Below are positions 6,175-9,036 of a stretch of 9,036 nt of DNA, piece by piece. The notes beneath the pieces were generated by a model. The model was not told the DNA's origin and did not search any database. It saw only the letters and a list, made by a program, of their open reading frames with translations. Position 1 is the stretch's first letter, and each line of letters opens with the position of its first letter. Both the position numbers and the translations under genes were made by a program. This DNA comes from Clostridiaceae bacterium (GTDB lineage: Bacteria > Bacillota > Clostridia > Saccharofermentanales > Fastidiosipilaceae): NCBI GenBank assembly GCA_012800515.1, contig JAAZJE010000057.1, positions 1 through 9,036 on the forward strand, given 5' to 3'.

Positions 6175-6193
6175 CTAATGCGAAGGAAGTTGC

Positions 6194-6652
6194 ATGGCGA
6201 AGAAAAAAGGAATCAAAATAATCGCGGAAAATCGTCGCGCGCGACGCGAATATAATATATTGGAAAAGCTCGAGGCCGGTCTGGTGTTGGCGGGAACGGA
6301 AGTCAAGTCGCTGCGTACCGGAAGAGCGAATCTGGCCCAGAGCTATGTGCGCGTCGTTGACGGCGAAGCTTATATTGTGGGCTTTCATATCAGTCCGTAT
6401 GAGCACGGCAACCGCTATAACCTCGATCCGTTGCGCGACCGGAAACTTCTTTTGCATAAACGGGAAATCAGCCGGCTTTATCAGCAGGTGACGCAGGAGG
6501 GTCTGACTATTATCCCTTTGAGTATTTATTTCCGGGATGGATTGGCGAAGCTGGAGATCGCCCTGGCGCGGGGGAAGAAGCTGTACGACCATCGCGAAGA
6601 CGAGGCCAAGCGCGCCGCCGAGCGCGAGATGGCCCGCCGCCGCGACCAGTAA
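6194..6652 (+). CDS. smpB: SsrA-binding protein SmpB
   Basis: SmpB binds tmRNA (SsrA) and brings it to ribosomes stalled on broken messages, where trans-translation tags the partial protein for degradation. The length of 152 residues is normal. Family marks are NRRARREYNILEKLEAGLVLAGTEVKSLR (13-41, holding the GTEVKSLR signature), GFHISPYEHGN (63-73), LDPLRDRKLLLHKREI (77-92) and GLAKLEIALARGKKLYDHRED (116-136). The C-terminal tail is basic (KRAAEREMARRR) and normally lies in the empty mRNA channel. AAGGAAG (6183-6189) sits just before ATG 6194. No ssrA gene is visible in the window. The gene follows the DnaA-box region, and I cannot point to a convincing promoter of its own. Confidence 0.98.
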   Translation: MAKKKGIKIIAENRRARREYNILEKLEAGLVLAGTEVKSLRTGRANLAQSYVRVVDGEAYIVGFHISPYEHGNRYNLDPLRDRKLLLHKREISRLYQQVTQEGLTIIPLSIYFRDGLAKLEIALARGKKLYDHREDEAKRAAEREMARRRDQ

Positions 6653-6761
6653 ATGCCGACGCGCGATTCTCGTCGCGAACGGGGGCTGTGTGTGGTGGTG
6701 ATTTGTGTCATTTTAGTGTAAACTTGGCCGATAGAACGGTGGAAAACCGGGGGAGGCGGAA

Positions 6762-7778
6762 ATGGCTAACATTTTGGTAACGGGCGGAGCGGGCTATATC
6801 GGCTCTCATACAGTGGTTGAATTGCTCGATGTCGGGCATAAGGTTACCGTGATAGACAATCTCTCTAACAGTAACCAGGAGGTGCTGAACAGAGTCAAGC
6901 GCATCACCGGGAAAGACGCGGACTTTGTCTGCGTGAATCTCTGTGACTATCAGAGCTTGGAGGATGTCTTCGTCAAAACCTCCTTCGACGCAGTAATTCA
7001 TTTCGCCGGCTACAAGGCCGTGGGTGAATCGGTCGCCAAGCCTCTTGACTACTACCGGAACAATCTGGAATCCACATTCAATCTGTTGCGCCTGATGCTG
7101 AAGTTCAACGTGACGCGAATAGTCTTCAGCTCGTCCGCGACTGTCTATGGGACTCCGAAAGAAGTTCCGATCCGCGAGGACGCGCCGCTCAGCTGTACAA
7201 ATCCCTACGGCTGGACGAAATATATGAACGAGCGGATTCTGACCGACACGCAGATCGCCAATCCGCATTTGTCGGTGGTTCTGCTGCGTTATTTTAATCC
7301 GGTCGGGGCGCACTCTTCCGGTCTGATCGGGGAGGACCCGGTCGGAATTCCCAACAACCTAATGCCCTATATAACGCAAGTTGCCACCGGTCGTCGGGAA
7401 AAGTTGCATGTATTCGGCAATGACTATCCGACCCCGGACGGGACCGGCGTGCGCGATTATATTCATATCACCGATTTAGCCAAAGGACACGTGGCGGCGA
7501 TTGAGTACAGCTTCAAACGTACGGGCATTGACGTTTTTAACTTGGGTACCGGACGCGGCACCAGTGTATTGGAACTGGTTCGCACTTTTGAACGCGTTAA
7601 TGACCGTCGCATTCCTTACGTTATCGATCCGCGTCGCCCCGGCGACATCGCCACCTGCTATGCCGATCCCGACAAGGCGAAGAAGGTGCTCGGCTGGGAG
7701 GCGGAATTGGATTTGGCGGATATGTGCCGCGACGCCTGGAATTGGCAAAGTAAAAATCCGCAAGGATATCGTACTTAA
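6762..7778 (+). CDS. galE: UDP-glucose 4-epimerase GalE
   Basis: Interconverts UDP-glucose and UDP-galactose (some relatives also act on the N-acetylated sugars) using tightly bound NAD+, in the Leloir pathway and for cell-surface glycan precursors. It is a 338-residue extended short-chain dehydrogenase, the normal length. It shows the NAD-binding GGAGYIG (8-14), IDNLSNS (31-37), HFAGYKAVGES (80-90), SSSATVYG (123-130, catalytic Ser), YGWTK (149-153, catalytic Tyr149 and Lys153), RYFNPVGAH (176-184), VRDYIHITDLA (230-240) and RRPGDIATCYADP (291-303). GGGAGG (6751-6756) lies 5 nt before ATG. A weak promoter candidate upstream (TGGTGA at 6696-6701, TAAACT at 6719-6724) is not secure. The LCP gene begins 20 bp downstream, so the two are probably one transcription unit, suggesting envelope glycan synthesis. 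Substrate range cannot be fixed from sequence. Confidence 0.97.
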   Translation: MANILVTGGAGYIGSHTVVELLDVGHKVTVIDNLSNSNQEVLNRVKRITGKDADFVCVNLCDYQSLEDVFVKTSFDAVIHFAGYKAVGESVAKPLDYYRNNLESTFNLLRLMLKFNVTRIVFSSSATVYGTPKEVPIREDAPLSCTNPYGWTKYMNERILTDTQIANPHLSVVLLRYFNPVGAHSSGLIGEDPVGIPNNLMPYITQVATGRREKLHVFGNDYPTPDGTGVRDYIHITDLAKGHVAAIEYSFKRTGIDVFNLGTGRGTSVLELVRTFERVNDRRIPYVIDPRRPGDIATCYADPDKAKKVLGWEAELDLADMCRDAWNWQSKNPQGYRT

Positions 7779-7798
7779 AGGGGATACCGCACCTGAAG

Positions 7799-9036
7799 AT
7801 GAGTGACAATGACCGAAAGCCTCTGACCGGCTCCGATAACGAACGGTTGCGTCGTGATCGTAGCGGACGCCGCTCCGCCCGTCGTAGCAGTTATACCGAA
7901 TTGAGCCGCCCAACCAGCGACATGTTTTCCTGGCATGAGCGGGGTCGTCCCGCTCAGTCTCCGCCCGCCGGGCGTGATTTCGGCACTCAGTCCCCTCGCG
8001 CTCCGCAAATGCCGCCGCGTCAGTATATCCCGGAACAGTGGACAAGACCGATACCGCCACCGTTAAGTGACGGTATGCGACGTGATCCCCGCTACGGCGC
8101 AATGCCGGTGCAGGGGCGTCCCGCTCCCGGTACGGATGCCGTTTCGCCTCGAGCCACGGTTCCTCCGCCGAAGAAAGCGGCGGCACAGGCTACCCGTCGG
8201 AAGAAACGTTCGCGCGGTAGAGTGATTGCCCGGCGCGTAGCGATATCCATGTTCGGTTTCTTACTGGTTTTACTTATCGGTGTCTGGGCGCTCTGGCGCT
8301 ATATTTTCTCCGGAGCCCACGTCGGCCTGACCGATCTGGATATCTCGGATGTCACGATCCCGAAAGAAACGGTGGTGCTTACCGATTATCGCGGAGAGAC
8401 GACACATTTGGATGTGGCTGTCGAAACCGGTGAGACCCGGGGCGAGGAAATCGTTATTCCACAGTATGAGGGCAATTACGCCCACATTATGGTCATCGGC
8501 GTGGATTCACGCGATATGAACAGAATAAATACCAATTCCGACACGATGATGCTGATTACACTGGATCGCAACAGCGGCACGATGCGCATGACTTCGTTTC
8601 AGCGCGACATGCTGGTCTATATGCCGGGCACTAACAATTTACGCAAGATGAATTCGGCCATGTACCGCGGTGCGCGCTATCTTCTGGATACTTTGAAGGA
8701 AAACTTCCTTCTGGATATAAAGGATTATGTCGTGATTAATTTCAACGGCGCCGAGGAAATGGTTAACAAACTGGGCGGAGTGGAAATAGATGTTCCGAAC
8801 AATCCGCGACTACTGGCGGATATCAACAGGATTATCGATGAGGCCAACTACTCCGACCCGGCTTTCAAGCATGATGCGGACAGTTGGTCTCCCTACATAG
8901 AAAAGCCCGGTCTGCAACTTCTAAATGGACGTCAAGCGATTTCCTTTGCCCGTTCGCGCAAGGCCGACAGTGACTATAATCGCATGCGTCGCCAGCGCCA
9001 AGTAATTGATACCGTATTCCGTCGTTTCCGCACCGC
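7799..9036 (+). CDS. LytR-CpsA-Psr (LCP) family protein, C-terminus cut off by the window end
   Basis: LCP enzymes transfer lipid-linked glycopolymers (teichoic acids, capsule) onto peptidoglycan outside the membrane. The frame stays open from ATG 7799 to the window end (412 codons). Residues 1-147 form an Arg/Pro/Gln-rich, probably disordered cytoplasmic region ending in KKRSRGRVIARR. A membrane segment follows at about 149-170, then a linker and the LCP domain: HIMVIGVDSRD (229-239, Asp236), NSDTMMLITLD (from 246), TSFQRDMLVYMPG (265-277; the usual IPRD reads FQRD, with Arg269 and Asp270 kept), KMNSAMYRGA, NGAEEMVNKLGGVEIDVP, LNGRQAISFARSRK (375-388) and DYNRMRRQRQ (392-401). All key Arg/Asp residues seem present. 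The Shine-Dalgarno is weak (AAAGGGG 7777-7783, 15 nt upstream), so coupling to galE is likely. The polymer transferred is unknown. Confidence 0.92.
   Translation, partial: MSDNDRKPLTGSDNERLRRDRSGRRSARRSSYTELSRPTSDMFSWHERGRPAQSPPAGRDFGTQSPRAPQMPPRQYIPEQWTRPIPPPLSDGMRRDPRYGAMPVQGRPAPGTDAVSPRATVPPPKKAAAQATRRKKRSRGRVIARRVAISMFGFLLVLLIGVWALWRYIFSGAHVGLTDLDISDVTIPKETVVLTDYRGETTHLDVAVETGETRGEEIVIPQYEGNYAHIMVIGVDSRDMNRINTNSDTMMLITLDRNSGTMRMTSFQRDMLVYMPGTNNLRKMNSAMYRGARYLLDTLKENFLLDIKDYVVINFNGAEEMVNKLGGVEIDVPNNPRLLADINRIIDEANYSDPAFKHDADSWSPYIEKPGLQLLNGRQAISFARSRKADSDYNRMRRQRQVIDTVFRRFRT

Noticed and set aside
5996..6193. A full replication origin
   Set aside because: Three DnaA boxes alone are not enough: no dnaA/dnaN neighbourhood, no clear unwinding element beyond modest AT-richness, and no change of gene direction here. 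Kept only as a regulatory cluster and a finding.
6653..6690. Possible tmRNA or terminator between smpB and galE
   Set aside because: The gap of about 109 bp is too short for ssrA, and the small CGCGA/TCGCG hairpin has no T-run.
6708..7313. A 201-codon minus-strand open frame opposite galE
   Set aside because: It is antisense to a textbook GalE and its translation resembles no family.
7476..8186. A 236-codon open frame on the minus strand spanning the galE end and LCP start
   Set aside because: It lies opposite two well-supported genes, its translation is rich in Arg/Ser/Pro with no recognisable domain, and such frames are common opposite GC-rich genes.

Overview
The window looks like chromosomal DNA from a Gram-positive bacterium, most likely a GC-rich member of the Bacillota (Clostridia-like). 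The reasons are a membrane-anchored LytR-CpsA-Psr (LCP) protein, a ZapA-type division protein, strong AGGAGG-type ribosome binding sites before most genes, and the general look of the SmpB and TsaD proteins. This placement is inference; there is no rRNA or other marker that settles it. Nine protein genes fill almost all of the sequence. I see no tRNA, rRNA, CRISPR array, insertion sequence or other mobile element, and no stretch over 300 bases lacks a gene.

Layout. Positions 5-2581 (minus strand) carry argJ (arginine biosynthesis) and, 96 bp downstream of it, a Gfo/Idh/MocA-family oxidoreductase. Divergent from argJ, on the plus strand, is an overlapping pair: a zapA-like gene with a long low-complexity tail, and dut (dUTPase). 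dut converges on a minus-strand gene (3788-4828) for a membrane-anchored alpha/beta-hydrolase-fold protein whose catalytic triad appears to be lost. Divergent from that gene, all on the plus strand, come tsaD (tRNA t6A modification), smpB (trans-translation), galE (UDP-galactose/UDP-glucose interconversion) and an LCP-family protein cut off by the window end.

How the genes relate. Most are housekeeping: translation quality (tsaD, smpB), nucleotide pool hygiene (dut), division (zapA), arginine synthesis (argJ), and cell-envelope sugar supply and attachment. galE and the LCP gene are 20 bp apart, and a link is plausible because GalE makes a nucleotide sugar and LCP enzymes attach glycopolymers to peptidoglycan.

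The most interesting material lies outside the textbook genes. There are three DnaA-box matches, two of them in a perfect 12-bp tandem repeat, between tsaD and smpB. Two intergenic regions appear to hold overlapping, symmetric divergent promoters. A near-perfect direct repeat lies in the zapA leader, and the hydrolase-fold protein looks like a pseudoenzyme. I found no convincing new defence, toxin or mobile system.
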